A program made the translations under genes and the position numbers. A stretch of 64,000 nt of DNA from SAR86 cluster bacterium SAR86B (GTDB taxonomy: Bacteria > Pseudomonadota > Gammaproteobacteria > Magnimaribacterales > D2472), in NCBI GenBank assembly GCA_905182885.1, contig CAJJCW010000001.1, forward strand, positions 565,256 to 629,255, in the 5' to 3' direction. Shown here piece after piece: positions 1 through 9,976 of this stretch. The notes below the pieces were generated by a model. It had not been told where the DNA came from. It worked only from the letters and a program-made list of their open reading frames with translations, and did no database searches. Numbering within the stretch: the first letter of the stretch is position 1; each line of letters starts with the position of its first letter.

Positions 1-1091
1 GGGGAGGCAAAACAATCTTTGCTATTCACTGCTTAACAAAATATCTCGAAGAGGAAAGATCAAAATCTATACTCATAGTTGTTCCGTCTATTGCCTTACT
101 AGATCAATGGTACGAAGTCATGTCTCAGACATTTGATAGCAAAGATATAACTATCAATGGAGGAGGAGAGCAGCCTGAGGATATTACTAAAATTTGTATT
201 ACCACTGTAGATTCAGTAAAAAATATTATTAATAAAGTTGATGCAGAAAATACTCTTCTTGTTGTGGATGAGTGTCACAAAATTGGAACTGAGAAAAGAG
301 GTGAAATGCTAACAAATAATTGGCATGCCACCTTGGGATTATCTGCCACTCCTGAGAGAGACTACGATGATAATTTTTACATTATTATCAAAAGGATTCT
401 CGGAGATATTATTTTTGACTATGACTATATTGATGCAAGAGAAGATGAGGTAATTGTTAATTTCAAGCTTCTATACGGTTATGCAGCGATGCTACCTGAA
501 GAAGAAGACAAGTATACAAAATTTACTAAAAATATTCAGAGACGTGCGGCAACTATAGGCGGTAGCAATATGAATGATTACCCGCTAAAAATGCTTATTT
601 TTAATAGAGCAAGGCTTGTTAAAAACTCTAAAAATAGAATTCCTTATGGAGTTGAGTTATTACTAAAACATAAAAGAGAGAGCTGGATAGTTTTTACTGA
701 AAATAAAAAACAAGCTAAAGAATTTAATAAAATTATAAATAAAAAAGGATTTAAATCTGGGATCTACAATACAGATCTTAACGATGAGGAAAGATTACAC
801 AATCTAACTGCCTTTAAAAATAGAGAATTAAATGTCTTGGTAAGTTGCACTGCTCTTGATGAGGGATTTGATATGCCTGAAGCTGATGGAGCCATGATAC
901 TCAGTGCATCCTCATCAAAAAGACAAAGAATCCAAAGGATGGGTAGGGTGTTAAGAATCACTGCCAATAAAGAGAATGCTTTAATAGTTACGGTTTATTC
1001 CTCTAAAACAGAATTTACTAAACTTAGAGAGGAATCTAATCGTTATAAGCTAGAGGGAGTTCCTGTTAAGTGGCAGCAAATGAGAAGCTAG
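1..1091 (+). CDS. Superfamily 2 DEAD/DEAH-type helicase, 5' end missing
   Basis: The frame is already open at base 3, where it encodes GGKT, the end of a Walker A motif, so the true start lies before the window. Then come LVVDECHKIG (motif II, DECH form), LGLSATPERD (motif III, SAT), and in the second RecA-like lobe SCTALDEGFDMPEAD and QRIQRMGRVLR (motif VI with arginine finger). This order is that of the ResIII/XPB-like branch of SF2 DNA helicases, which use ATP to move along or unwind nucleic acid. No nuclease or methylase domain is seen in the part present. The stop is one base short of the convergent coq7 stop. The exact role (repair, restriction or phage-linked) cannot be told from this fragment. 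Family call is secure; specific function is not. Confidence 0.8.
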   Translation, partial: GGKTIFAIHCLTKYLEEERSKSILIVVPSIALLDQWYEVMSQTFDSKDITINGGGEQPEDITKICITTVDSVKNIINKVDAENTLLVVDECHKIGTEKRGEMLTNNWHATLGLSATPERDYDDNFYIIIKRILGDIIFDYDYIDAREDEVIVNFKLLYGYAAMLPEEEDKYTKFTKNIQRRAATIGGSNMNDYPLKMLIFNRARLVKNSKNRIPYGVELLLKHKRESWIVFTENKKQAKEFNKIINKKGFKSGIYNTDLNDEERLHNLTAFKNRELNVLVSCTALDEGFDMPEADGAMILSASSSKRQRIQRMGRVLRITANKENALIVTVYSSKTEFTKLREESNRYKLEGVPVKWQQMRS

Positions 1092-1092
1092 C

Positions 1093-1728
1093 TTAAAGAT
1101 ATGCGCTAGTTGAAGTCATGACTTTAGCAGTTAAAGACATAATTTTCTTTGCTGGGCTTTGAAGGCTTTCAGCACCATTATCAGAAGCTTGTTGAGCATG
1201 AATATCTCTCATCCTCTCTCATCGTTTTTAGAATTTCTATTGTTTCCAAATCTTTACTCGATATTTTTTCTAAATGCTTATCTATATGTGCCACAACTTG
1301 TTTTTCAGTTTCCTCAACAAATCCAAGGCTAGTTTTCTCTCCAAGATTTCCAAATATAGCTCCAATAGCAAAAGATCCGGCATACCAGACAGGATTGAAA
1401 TTGATCCTTCTTCCATCTAGTTCATCTAAGTCTTTTTTTACACCAAACTAAATGATCAGTTTCTTCTTCTCCCGCCTCAATAAGATGTTTTTTTATTTCA
1501 GGATCTTTGCATACCAATGCCTGGCCTCTATAAAGAGCTTGAGCTGCTACTTCACCAGCAAGTTAACTCTCATCATCTGAATAGAAAGATTTTTTTCTTT
1601 TTGGTAATTCTTCTGTATTTTTTTCTCACTGACTCAGGAGGATATCTCTATCTGTACCAGTTTTTTTATTTGATAGAGTCTTTAGATGCAATATCACATT
1701 CGTTAACTATATTATCTATAAAACTCAT
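1093..1728 (-). pseudogene. coq7: coq7 (demethoxyubiquinone hydroxylase), reading frame broken several times
   Basis: The reverse strand here encodes, in pieces spread over different frames, a Coq7 protein, the di-iron hydroxylase that makes the last ring hydroxylation in ubiquinone synthesis. Recognisable pieces in order are [47 protein letters not shown] (the ExxH iron-binding motif), RRINFNPVWYAGS, GFVEETEKQVVAHIDKHL and, at the C-terminus, SDNGAESLQSPAKKIMSLTA. The full span would be 212 codons, close to the family's usual 210-220. Joining it needs an A removed from the A-run near 1436, a fix of an in-frame stop near 1565, and further shifts near the 5' end and near 1205. The start ATG overlaps the purD stop, so it was the last gene of fis-purH-purD-coq7. 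Because every conserved block survives, sequencing errors are likelier than true decay. Confidence 0.8.
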
Positions 1729-2993
1729 TTAATTCCTTTAAAACCTATATCCTTTCTATGAAAAGCACCATCAAAAGATACCATATTTACTAGTTATAAG
1801 CTTTAGTTTGAGCTTCTTTTCAAGTCATCTCCAAGAGCAGTTGCGCAAAAAACTCTTCCCCCAGAGGTAAGAATCTTTCCATCTACTAATTTAGTTCCAG
1901 CATGAAATAGCTTCACATCATCGCTATATTGCTAGGTAGAGCAGACCTCTTTATTTGTTGCATAGTTCTCTGGATATCCTTCTGAAGCAATAACTACCCC
2001 ACAAGAATGTTGCTCAGTCCAATTTATTTGATACGAATCCAGTTCATCATTAATAGCTGCAAGACACAAATCAACTAAGCTAGATTTTAGTCTTAATAAT
2101 ATAGGTTGAGTTTCAGGATCACCAAAACGACAATTGAACTCTAAAACTTTTAGCTCACCGTTTTTAATCATCAACCCAGCATAGAGAAAACCAAGATAGG
2201 GCGAGCCTTCAGAAATAAGACCAGCCATTGTTGGCTTCATAACTTGATCAATAATTTTTTGATGAATATGCTCATCAACAATTGGAGCAGGAGAGTAGGC
2301 TCCCATACCACCAGTATTTAGCCCAGTATCACCTTCACCAACTGCTTTATGGTCCTGGCTAGTTGCCAGGGGAACAATCTTATCTTTGCTTACAACAGCT
2401 ATAAAGGAAGCTTCTTCGCCTTCAAGAAACTCTTCTATAACAACTCTATTTCCTGCTTCACCAAAAGCTTGATCTTTAAAAATACTATCCAAAGCTGCAA
2501 GAGCTTCATCTTTGTCAGCACAAATAATAACTCCCTTACCAGCAGCTAAGCCATCAGCTTTAACTACCGTTGGATATTCAATAGTATCGAGATAATTTTT
2601 AGAAGAATCGTAGTCATTAAATGATGCATATGCTGCTGTGGGTATTCCGTATTTTATAAAAAAATCTTTTGAAAAGGTTTTTGAACCTTCTAGCTGAGCT
2701 GCCGCTTGAGAGGGGCCAAACGTATTTATTCCTTTGCTTTGCAAGTAATCAGACATCCCATCAACAAGAGGTTGTTCCGGCCCAATAATAACCAACTCCA
2801 CGTGCTTTTCCTTACAAAAGTTTTCAACCTTAATAAAATTATTAGTATCTAAAGATAGATTTGTAACCTTAGGTTCAAGAGCTGTTCCTGCATTACCAGG
2901 AGCTACAAAAACATTAGTAACAGATTCGTCTTGTGCTGATTTCCAAGCCAAAGCATGTTCCCTTCCACCAGAGCCAATAACAAGTATTTGCAT
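1725..2993 (-). CDS. purD: Phosphoribosylamine-glycine ligase, C-terminus frameshifted
   Basis: PurD joins glycine to phosphoribosylamine using ATP, the second step of purine synthesis. The N-terminus shows the GSGGREHALAWK signature and the ATP-grasp core follows (VKADGLAAGKGV; LEFNCRFGDPETQ). The continuous frame stops at 1932, but the expected tail continues: DDVKLFHAGTKLVDGKILTS, then NMVSFDGAFHRKDIGFKGIK, ending in TGA at 1725, for about 423 codons against the usual 425-430. Bridging this requires compensating indels around 1935-1960 and one extra plus one missing A around 1795-1815. The start ATG shares one base with the purH stop (TGATG), a sign of translational coupling, and the stop overlaps coq7. 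Confidence 0.9.
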
Positions 2994-4534
2994 CAGTGTC
3001 TAAAATGCCTCGTACTGGTAAATACCATAGCTATATCATTTTCATCAGCCGCGGCTATAACTTCCTCATCTCGAATAGAGCCTCCAGGCTGGATAATCGC
3101 TGCGATACCACTTGAAGCAGCTTTATCAATTCCATCCCTGAATGGAAAGAATGCATCAGAAGCCATAACCGCTCCCTTTACTTCAAGGCCTTCATTTTTA
3201 GCTTTTAGGTTGGCTATATCTGCACTAATGACTCGGCTCATCTGTCCTGCTCCAATACCTATAGTCTGCTTATTTTTCACATAAACAATGGCATTACTCT
3301 TTACAAATTTAGCTACTGTCCATGAAAACATTAAATCATCAAGCTCATCTGGTGTAGGTTGTCTTTTAGTAACGCATTTTAAATCTTCTCTAGGAACGGC
3401 ATAAGTGTCGTCACTTTGAATTAATATCCCACCCGATACCTTTTTAATAACTCCTGGATAAGGATTATCTTGCTGTAAATCGACTTTCAACACTCTTACA
3501 TTTTTCTTTTTAGCAAATTCAATTAAAGCGCCTTCTTCATAATCTGTAGCAATAATAACCTCAACAAATTGTCGACTGTTAATCTCTTGGGCCGTTTTCG
3601 TATCTAATGTTCTGTTAAGAGCAATTATTCCTCCAAACGCAGACGTTGGATCTGTTTTAAAAGCTAGATCATAGGCTTCAAACACAGAGCTTGATTCAGA
3701 TACACCACAAGGATTGGCATGCTTGATTATTACGCACGCAGGATCATTAAAAGCTCTCACGCATTCCCATGCAGCATCTGCATCAACAATATTGTTATAT
3801 GAAAGCTCTTTCCCTTGAAGGATATCGGCATTAGCAATATTTTTATGTTTTAGATTTGAGAAAGTAAATAGATTTGCACTTTGATGAGGGTTTTCTCCGT
3901 ACCTTAAAGAAACACTCTTTTCGATATCGTAACTAGGAATTTCATTAGCAAAATCTTCTTTAAGGTAATTCGATATTGATAGATTATAGTCAGCCATAAG
4001 TTGAAAAACTTTTTGTGATAGCTCTTTTCTAAAATCATAAGAAATGCCATCTTCATTCTGCCATTCCTCGATAAGTCTAGAATAGTCATTTGGATTAGAT
4101 ACTACAGCAACATCTTTAAAATTCTTTGCAGCAGACCTAATCATAGTAGGGCCGCCAATATCTATTTTTTCAATAGCCTCATCGAAAGAACAGCCCTCAG
4201 CAATAGTTTCCTTAAATGGATATAGGTTAACAATAACTAGATCTATAGTTTCATAGCCTCTTTCCTGAAGTACTTCTAAATCCTTATCTCTTCTTGCAAG
4301 AATTCCAGCATGAATTTTTGGATGAAGCGTCTTTACTCTCCCATCCATCATCTCTTCAAAGCCGGTAAAATCTGAAACTTCTATTACTTCAGAGGTTAAC
4401 TCTTTTATTGCCTTGTAGGTTCCACCTGTAGAAAGTATCTTCACATCTTGAGAGATAAGGAAAGATACCAATTCATCCAATCCAGATTTGTCTGAAAGGC
4501 TTATAAGGGCAGTTTTTGGTTTAATTGAATGCAT
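2993..4534 (-). CDS. purH: Bifunctional AICAR formyltransferase / IMP cyclohydrolase
   Basis: PurH carries out the last two steps of IMP synthesis, moving a formyl group from 10-formyl-tetrahydrofolate to AICAR and then closing the ring. At 513 residues it is of normal length. The N-terminal MGS-like cyclohydrolase domain runs from KTALISLSDKSGLDELVSFL to about residue 195; the transformylase domain follows, with SLRYGENPHQSA, KHANPCGVSES and, near the end, RDGIDKAASSGIAAIIQPGG. It overlaps fis upstream and purD downstream by one base each, so fis-purH-purD is transcribed as one unit, an order common in gammaproteobacteria. Nothing is unusual in the frame. Confidence 0.97.
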   Translation of the reverse strand: MHSIKPKTALISLSDKSGLDELVSFLISQDVKILSTGGTYKAIKELTSEVIEVSDFTGFEEMMDGRVKTLHPKIHAGILARRDKDLEVLQERGYETIDLVIVNLYPFKETIAEGCSFDEAIEKIDIGGPTMIRSAAKNFKDVAVVSNPNDYSRLIEEWQNEDGISYDFRKELSQKVFQLMADYNLSISNYLKEDFANEIPSYDIEKSVSLRYGENPHQSANLFTFSNLKHKNIANADILQGKELSYNNIVDADAAWECVRAFNDPACVIIKHANPCGVSESSSVFEAYDLAFKTDPTSAFGGIIALNRTLDTKTAQEINSRQFVEVIIATDYEEGALIEFAKKKNVRVLKVDLQQDNPYPGVIKKVSGGILIQSDDTYAVPREDLKCVTKRQPTPDELDDLMFSWTVAKFVKSNAIVYVKNKQTIGIGAGQMSRVISADIANLKAKNEGLEVKGAVMASDAFFPFRDGIDKAASSGIAAIIQPGGSIRDEEVIAAADENDIAMVFTSTRHFRH

Positions 4535-4800
4535 TATTTTATGTTGTATTTTTTTAATTTAGTTCTCAACGTAGTTCTATTCATACCTAATATTCTTGAA
4601 GCTTTGGATTGGTTATTGCCTGCAAATTTCATTACTGAATTTAGCAAAGGCGGCTCAATTTCATTTAAAACTAACTGATAGACATCAATAGGCATATTTT
4701 TCTGATCAAGCTGAGAAAAATATCTTTTCATAGCTTTTCTAACCTCATCTTTAAGAGGTTTTTTGGAATAGCTATCAAATGAATTTTTTTTATTTACCAA
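4534..4800 (-). CDS. fis: Nucleoid protein Fis
   Basis: An 88-residue protein whose C-terminal half is the classic Fis helix-turn-helix (QSKASRILGMNRTTLRTKLK) after the two dimerising helices, which contain PPLLNSVMKFA. Fis bends DNA, shapes the nucleoid and activates stable-RNA promoters in fast growth. It is slightly shorter than E. coli Fis (98 residues) because of a short N-terminus. The stop overlaps the purH start; in many gammaproteobacteria the upstream partner is dusB, but here a histidine phosphatase lies upstream in the same direction. The 63 bases between that gene and fis are the likely place for a fis promoter. Confidence 0.95.
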   Translation of the reverse strand: MVNKKNSFDSYSKKPLKDEVRKAMKRYFSQLDQKNMPIDVYQLVLNEIEPPLLNSVMKFAGNNQSKASRILGMNRTTLRTKLKKYNIK

Positions 4801-4863
4801 GACGAGTGAATTATTAAAGAGAATTATAAGTTTACAGCTGTTTAAAAATTGCTCAATAGATTT

Positions 4864-5428
4864 TTAAAGATTTATGATAGTTTTTTTACTGCCTTCAATT
4901 GAAAATGATTTTGGAGCCCCATCCTTTAGATTTATTTTTGTTATGGATGTGTAGTCAGGATAAAAATGAAGAAGGTTTGGATGTTTTGCTAGCTCGCCTA
5001 CAAGAGCATTTATAACCATAAAATGTGAAAAGATAATCGTATCGTTTCGCATTCCAAAAACCTCACTTAATAATCTTTATTCGCCACTCTGCTACCTCTT
5101 CTGAAAGGTTTTTAATGTCTTCTTTCATCGTTTTAGTAAGCCATTGTTTTTTTTCATTAGCATCTATATTTCCTGAGGGAATTTCAGAAAAAGCGCCATT
5201 GATAACAATTTCCTTATTAAATTTCTTTGCTAATGGGACTGCTGTGGATTTAGCTCTGGCCTTTGGACTGGATATAAAATCATACAAATGTAAATTTTGA
5301 AGTTCAGAGTGCTCCTCTAAATGTTTTGCCTGCTTAAATCCATCTTCACTTAGATCAGGATCCGGGTGATCACCCCATGATTGAGCAGCCTCACCATGCC
5401 TAATTAAAATTATATTAATCTCCGACAT
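4864..5428 (-). CDS. Histidine phosphatase family protein (SixA/PGM-like), frameshifted
   Basis: The first 120 codons carry the phosphohistidine motif ILIRHGEAAQS at residues 7-17 and the conserved SSPKARAKSTA arginine motif; after a stop at 5063 the second catalytic histidine is found in another frame (NDTIIFSHFMVINALVGEL). Removing one base near 5065-5068 joins them as ...RIKIIK-EVFGMRNDTI..., giving about 187 residues, a normal length for this branch. The substrate is unknown; family members remove phosphate from sugar phosphates, proteins or nucleotides. It is divergent from rsmE with only 30 bases between the starts. The break is in a conserved core, so it is probably a sequencing indel. 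Confidence 0.8.
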
Positions 5429-5458
5429 TTATATTGAACCTGTAGCTATAATGTTAAT

Positions 5459-6194
5459 GTGAGAATCCATAGAATATATTGTAAATCAGTATCAGAAACA
5501 AATAATGTTTTTGACCTAGATCAATCCCAATCAATTCACATGACTAGAGTTTTGAGGTTAAAAATTGACGAAGAGGTTGATGTTTTTGACGGCGAAGGCT
5601 CATCTGCAATATGTAGAATATCTGCAATATCAAGAAATACAATAACTCTGGAAAGGATATCTTCAGTTGAATCATCAAATATAGAAGCAGAAAAAATTAT
5701 TTGCATCATTCCTTTTATAAAAAAAGATAACTTTCATTTCATGCTCCAAAAACTTACTGAAATTGGTGTATCACATTTAATTTTGTATAGACCTGACCTG
5801 ATCGATCAAAGTATTGCTAGAAAAGATATCTTAAAACTAGCTGAAAAAGCAGAAGAGGTTGTTATAAGTGCCTGTAAGCAATGCGGATCAAATTTTTTAC
5901 CAAAAATGTCTATTTCAGAGAATCTTAGTGCTGCGCTAAGTAATTTGGATGTTGCCGGATAGTGTTTATGCTTTTGATATCGAGGCTATAAAAGCTTTTG
6001 AGACAACAGAATTAACAGATCAAGTGTCTATATGTTTTGTAACAGGTCCAGAATCTGGTTTTTCTGAAGAAGAGAAGAGTTTTTTAAGTAATAATGGCGC
6101 GAAAATAAGACTTATAGGAAAGAATGTTCTTAGGGCTGAGACAGCCCCTTTAGTAATTTCTACCTTAATTCAAAATCACTTTGGTAGAATTTAA
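5459..6194 (+). CDS. rsmE: 16S rRNA m3U1498 methyltransferase RsmE, frameshifted
   Basis: RsmE methylates N3 of U1498 in 16S rRNA with S-adenosylmethionine. The start is a GTG giving MRIHRIYC, matching the usual MRxPRxY start of the family. An N-terminal PUA-like domain (residues 1-70, including DQSQSIHMTRVLRL) is followed by the SPOUT domain with LQKLTEIGVSHLILY. The frame breaks at about 5948-5952; the rest, including the cofactor knot (FVTGPESGFSEEE and IGKNVLRAETAPLVIST), is in the next frame. Repaired length is about 245 residues, as expected. It is first in the run rsmE-gshB-tonB-ruvX-dnaG, and the gap to gshB is two bases. Confidence 0.9.
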
Positions 6195-6196
6195 CT

Positions 6197-7123
6197 ATGA
6201 ATAAGAAACTACTTTTTATAACAGATCCATTAAAAGGGCTTAATCCCAAAAAAGATACATCAATTTTTATGATGGAGGAGTCGATTGCTCTTGGGTATAA
6301 ACCTCATCAATGTGAAATGAAGGATCTTTATATACAAGAAGGTGATGTTTTTGCAGACGCTAGAAGCATTATCTCTGCAGGAACAACTCAAATAGAAGGC
6401 ATTAAAAAAGAAGCAATTAAAGTCTCAGATTTTTCTTATTCTTTCATGAGAAAAGATCCGCCTGTAGATATTAATTATATCAATGCTTTGCATTTACTAG
6501 GACTTGCAGAGAAGCAGGGAGCTACTGTATTTAATAAACCTAATTCAATTAAAGAATTCAATGAAAAAATATTTGCCATTCATTTTAAAGAGTTCATCCC
6601 AACAACATTAATAACTTCAAATATTACTAAAATAATAGAGTTTCAAGCTAATCATGAAATTATCATAGTAAAGCCCTTGGATGGAATGGGAGGTTCGTCT
6701 ATTTATAAGATGGAGGATATGGAAGATGATAATTTAGATATTCTTTTAGATATGACAGACGACGAATCTACTCAAATAGTTATTCAAGAATTTTTGCCTC
6801 AAATTTACGATGGTGATTTTAGAGTTTTGATTATTCATGGAAAGCCTTTCCCAAAGACTTTAGCTAGAATTCCTCAAGGCAATAGCTTTAAGGGTAACTT
6901 AGCAGCAGGAGGAAAGGGTGTTGTTATGGATTTAACTAAGAGGCAGCAAGAGGTTGGAGAAATTATTGGAAAATATTTAGTAGAAAAGGGTATTAATTTT
7001 GCTGGGATTGACATGATAGGGGAGTATTTAACTGAAATAAATATTACAAGCCCTACATGCGCTAGAGAGATCTACTCTCAATCAGGAATGAACCCTATTG
7101 CAGAATACTTAAGCGAGTTATGA
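6197..7123 (+). CDS. gshB: Glutathione synthetase
   Basis: GshB adds glycine to gamma-glutamylcysteine with ATP, finishing glutathione synthesis in the cytoplasm. The 308-residue product matches the proteobacterial GshB length (about 315), with the N-terminal LLFITDPLKGLNPKKDTS start and the ATP-grasp region IIVKPLDGMGGSSIYKM, LARIPQGNSFKGNLAAGGKG and TEINITSPTCAREI. The order rsmE-gshB-tonB-like-ruvX is conserved in Pseudomonas and relatives. The stop overlaps the next start by four bases (ATGA). Confidence 0.96.
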   Translation: MNKKLLFITDPLKGLNPKKDTSIFMMEESIALGYKPHQCEMKDLYIQEGDVFADARSIISAGTTQIEGIKKEAIKVSDFSYSFMRKDPPVDINYINALHLLGLAEKQGATVFNKPNSIKEFNEKIFAIHFKEFIPTTLITSNITKIIEFQANHEIIIVKPLDGMGGSSIYKMEDMEDDNLDILLDMTDDESTQIVIQEFLPQIYDGDFRVLIIHGKPFPKTLARIPQGNSFKGNLAAGGKGVVMDLTKRQQEVGEIIGKYLVEKGINFAGIDMIGEYLTEINITSPTCAREIYSQSGMNPIAEYLSEL

Positions 7124-7746
7124 CTTCGATATTATCTGCACAAAAGGTTAGCAAGCGATCCTTAACCCTTAATAAGTCATTCTTTTTATCTTTGGTAATT
7201 CATTTATGTCTTATCTTTGGCATCACATTCACAACTTTTTATAAAATGCCCCTTTTGGAAAGCTCATCAATTATTAATGTGAAGTTTGCTAATGCCTCAG
7301 AGGACGTGATTGGTCAAGAGGGGTCATCAAGTGAAAATATCTCTCAAAATACTGAAGAATCAGATTTTTTGAGCAAAAAAGAGATTAACGAAAATAATTT
7401 TCAGGCCTATAAAGTAAAAAAGCTAGAAGCCAATTCAACGGTTAATAATGAGGAGGCAATGTACCTAAATCTTTGGCAAAGAAATATAGAATCATCTGGT
7501 GACAAGATGATTTCAGCTACAGATAAAATTCTTGAGGACAGTAAAGTTCAAATAATGGCAACTATCGATTCGTTTGGAAATTTAATTAAATCAGAAATAC
7601 TTATCTCCTCTGGAGATAGATCTGTAGATGAGATGGCTATAAAAATATTAGAAGAATCTGCGCCGTTTGCTCCTTTTGATCCAAAGATGCTAAACGAGTA
7701 TAGTTTTTTAGAGATAGTAAGAGATTGGAATTTTTCAAGTAATTAA
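7120..7746 (+). CDS. TonB family protein (TonB3-like)
   Basis: The 208-residue product has a short cytoplasmic start, one N-terminal membrane anchor at about residues 20-43 (SFFLSLVIHLCLIFGITFTT), a Ser/Glu-rich periplasmic linker, and a C-terminal TonB-like domain from about residue 145 (IDSFGNLIKSEILISSGDRS, then a helix and SAPFAPFDP). It sits between gshB and ruvX, as does tonB3 of Pseudomonas, which is linked there to type IV pili rather than to iron transport. There is no proline-rich spacer as in classical TonB. Whether it powers the receptor at 35 kb cannot be decided; no exbB or exbD is in the window. Confidence 0.82.
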   Translation: MTSILSAQKVSKRSLTLNKSFFLSLVIHLCLIFGITFTTFYKMPLLESSSIINVKFANASEDVIGQEGSSSENISQNTEESDFLSKKEINENNFQAYKVKKLEANSTVNNEEAMYLNLWQRNIESSGDKMISATDKILEDSKVQIMATIDSFGNLIKSEILISSGDRSVDEMAIKILEESAPFAPFDPKMLNEYSFLEIVRDWNFSSN

Positions 7747-8136
7747 ATGCAAATAGTAGCTTTCGATTTTGGAACAAAAAAAATTGGCATAGCTGTTGGT
7801 CAAACACAAACTATGACCTCATCGCCCTTAGATATTGTTTTTAGTAAAAATAACAAGATAAATTGGGATGGCATTATGACAATCTTGGAAGAATGGAAGC
7901 CAGGACTTATATTAGTTGGCAAGCCATTAAATATGGATGGAACAGACAGTGATATCATGGAGAAAGTAGATATTTTTTATAAAAAACTAGAAAAATTAAC
8001 TAAAGTGAAATGTGAATATGTTGACGAAAGACTCACTAGCTTTGAAGCAAGGCAGAATCTGGGCGAATTAAAAACTGATTTGATAGATGCCCATGCAGCT
8101 AAAATTTTGATAGATAACTGGTTTAATAAGAGTTAA
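7747..8136 (+). CDS. ruvX: RuvX/YqgF family pre-16S rRNA nuclease or resolvase
   Basis: The 129-residue protein has the RNase H-like fold signature of YqgF: VAFDFGTKKIGIAVGQ at the N-terminus, GLILVGKPLNMDG in the middle and YVDERLTSFEA plus DAHAAKIL near the end, which supply the acidic catalytic residues. The family acts in 16S rRNA 5'-end maturation and has been proposed as a Holliday junction resolvase. It begins directly after the tonB-like stop with no gap. The yqgE gene that often lies between tonB and yqgF is absent here. Confidence 0.93.
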   Translation: MQIVAFDFGTKKIGIAVGQTQTMTSSPLDIVFSKNNKINWDGIMTILEEWKPGLILVGKPLNMDGTDSDIMEKVDIFYKKLEKLTKVKCEYVDERLTSFEARQNLGELKTDLIDAHAAKILIDNWFNKS

Positions 8137-8141
8137 TAGTC

Positions 8142-9918
8142 ATGTCCATTCCATCAAGTTTTATAGATCGATTAATCACCTCAGTAAATATTGTAGATAT
8201 TATTGGTAGGCGACTTCAGATCGAAAGAAGAGGAGGAGCTCATTGGGCCAAATGCCCATTTCATGGAGGTGGCGATGAACGATCTGCATCCTTCAAGATT
8301 TATGATGACACCGGTACCTATCATTGCTTTGGATGTAAAGAATCAGGCAATGCAATTCATTTTTTAAGAAAGCATGACGGCCTTGATTTTATGGAGGCCA
8401 TTGAATTACTTGCTTCATATGTTGGCATGGAAGTCCCTCAACAAGAAAAACCAGTAGACGTATCTGGAGCAATTAACATTAATACTAAAGCCGCTGAGGT
8501 TTTTATAGAGCAATTAAAATCTCCTTCAGGAAAGCCGATAATAGACTATCTAAAATCTAGAGGCATAAGCGGTGAAACGGCAAAATTCTTTGAGCTAGGT
8601 TATTCAATGGAAAGAAATCCATCGCTTCACTCTATTTTATCTCCTAAATATGAAAAACAAGATTTAGAAGACTCCGGTTTATTTGGATCAAATGATAACG
8701 GCGAAATGTATGACCGTTTTAGAGACAGACTCATGTTCCCAATAAGAAATATTAAAGGCGAACATATAGCATTTGGTGGAAGGCTAACCAAAGACAAAAA
8801 AGATCAGGCAAAATACTTAAATTCTCCGGAAACAAAGACATATAAAAAGAAATATGAGCTTTATGGGCTTTATGAAGCCAGATTGGTAGATAAGCGTCCA
8901 GAAACATTATTCCTAGTTGAGGGTTATATGGATGTTATCGGCCTTCATCAGCATGGCATTAAAAACTCAGTTGCCTCTTCTGGGACAGCGTTCACCCAAG
9001 AGCAGCTAAGAAAAATACTCAGCTATACAAATAATATTTATATAGTCTTTGACGGTGATGAAGCTGGACAAAAAGCATCATGGAGGGCTGTTGAAAATGC
9101 GCTACCGCTTTTAAGAGAAGACATAAGGATGAACTTTATCTTTCTTAAAGAAGGGGATGATCCTGATAGTTACATTAAAGAGAAGGGGAAGGAAGCTTTT
9201 ATTAAATTAGCAGACGAAGCTACTTCATTTTCTGACTATTTTTTACAAACAGTTAAAAAGCAAGATGACCTTTCATCAATCGAAGGGTCGTTCTATGGTT
9301 GCTCAATTTGCAATTCCTTTAGTTAATAAGATTTTAAACCCAACTCTAAAGGAAGCTTACATAAGTGAATTAAGTCATATATGTGATCTGGATTTTGAAA
9401 AATTACTTTCAGGAAATGCTCTTTTTTCTAAAAGAGATTACTCCAAACAAGAAGAGGTAAAAAAAGTACCTTCAACAATTATGAGAAAATCAGTTTTAGG
9501 TGTTTTCACAGCTTTAATCCAGCATCCAGCATTAGCAACAGATAGAATCTTTGAGCTAATAAAGAAAGATTCAAGATTTTTATTCTTAAACGATGTAAGA
9601 AATTTCTATAAAGACAATTTAGATGCAGCCCCTTCAATACTTTTTGAGCAAATAGAAAACGAAAAGATTAAAAATTTATTCGGAGAAGCTTTAGTCTCTG
9701 AAATTAAGCTCTCAAAGGATGATGGGAGGGCGATGATCCAAGATTGTATTGAATTAATATCTAAATCTGAAAAAGATAGGGATGAAATACTAAAAGAAAA
9801 GTATAATATGCAGGAAATATCATCTGCTGAAAAAAGAGAGCTACAACAGCTTATTCTAAAGAAAGAAGAACTTTCAGAAGAAGATCAGAAGTTATTAAAA
9901 AAATTAAGCTCTAAATAG
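8142..9918 (+). CDS. dnaG: DNA primase, one-base frameshift
   Basis: DnaG makes the RNA primers for replication. Domains in order: the N-terminal zinc ribbon (CPFHGGGDERSASF and YHCFGCKESGNAIHF; Cys, His, Cys, Cys ligands), the catalytic core and Toprim domain (FLVEGYMDVIGLHQHG; VFDGDEAGQKA with the acidic metal ligands), and a C-terminal helicase-binding region. The frame breaks after DLSSIEG; deleting one G of the GGG at 9285-9287 restores IEGRSMVAQFAIPLVNK. Repaired length is 592 residues, normal. It follows ruvX and precedes rpoD, part of a macromolecular synthesis operon without rpsU upstream. Confidence 0.95.
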
Positions 9919-9976
9919 ATTGAAATAATCCTTTTAGTCACTACATAGAGTTAATATATTTGGAGTGTAAGGATTC

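Noticed and set aside
1149-1732. Two plus-strand open frames of 100 and 71 codons
   Set aside because: They are antisense to coq7; the reverse strand gives conserved Coq7 blocks, while these frames have no family features.
9264-9326. Programmed frameshift in dnaG
   Set aside because: The shift is at a short G run without slippery heptamer or downstream structure, and nearby genes show similar single indels.
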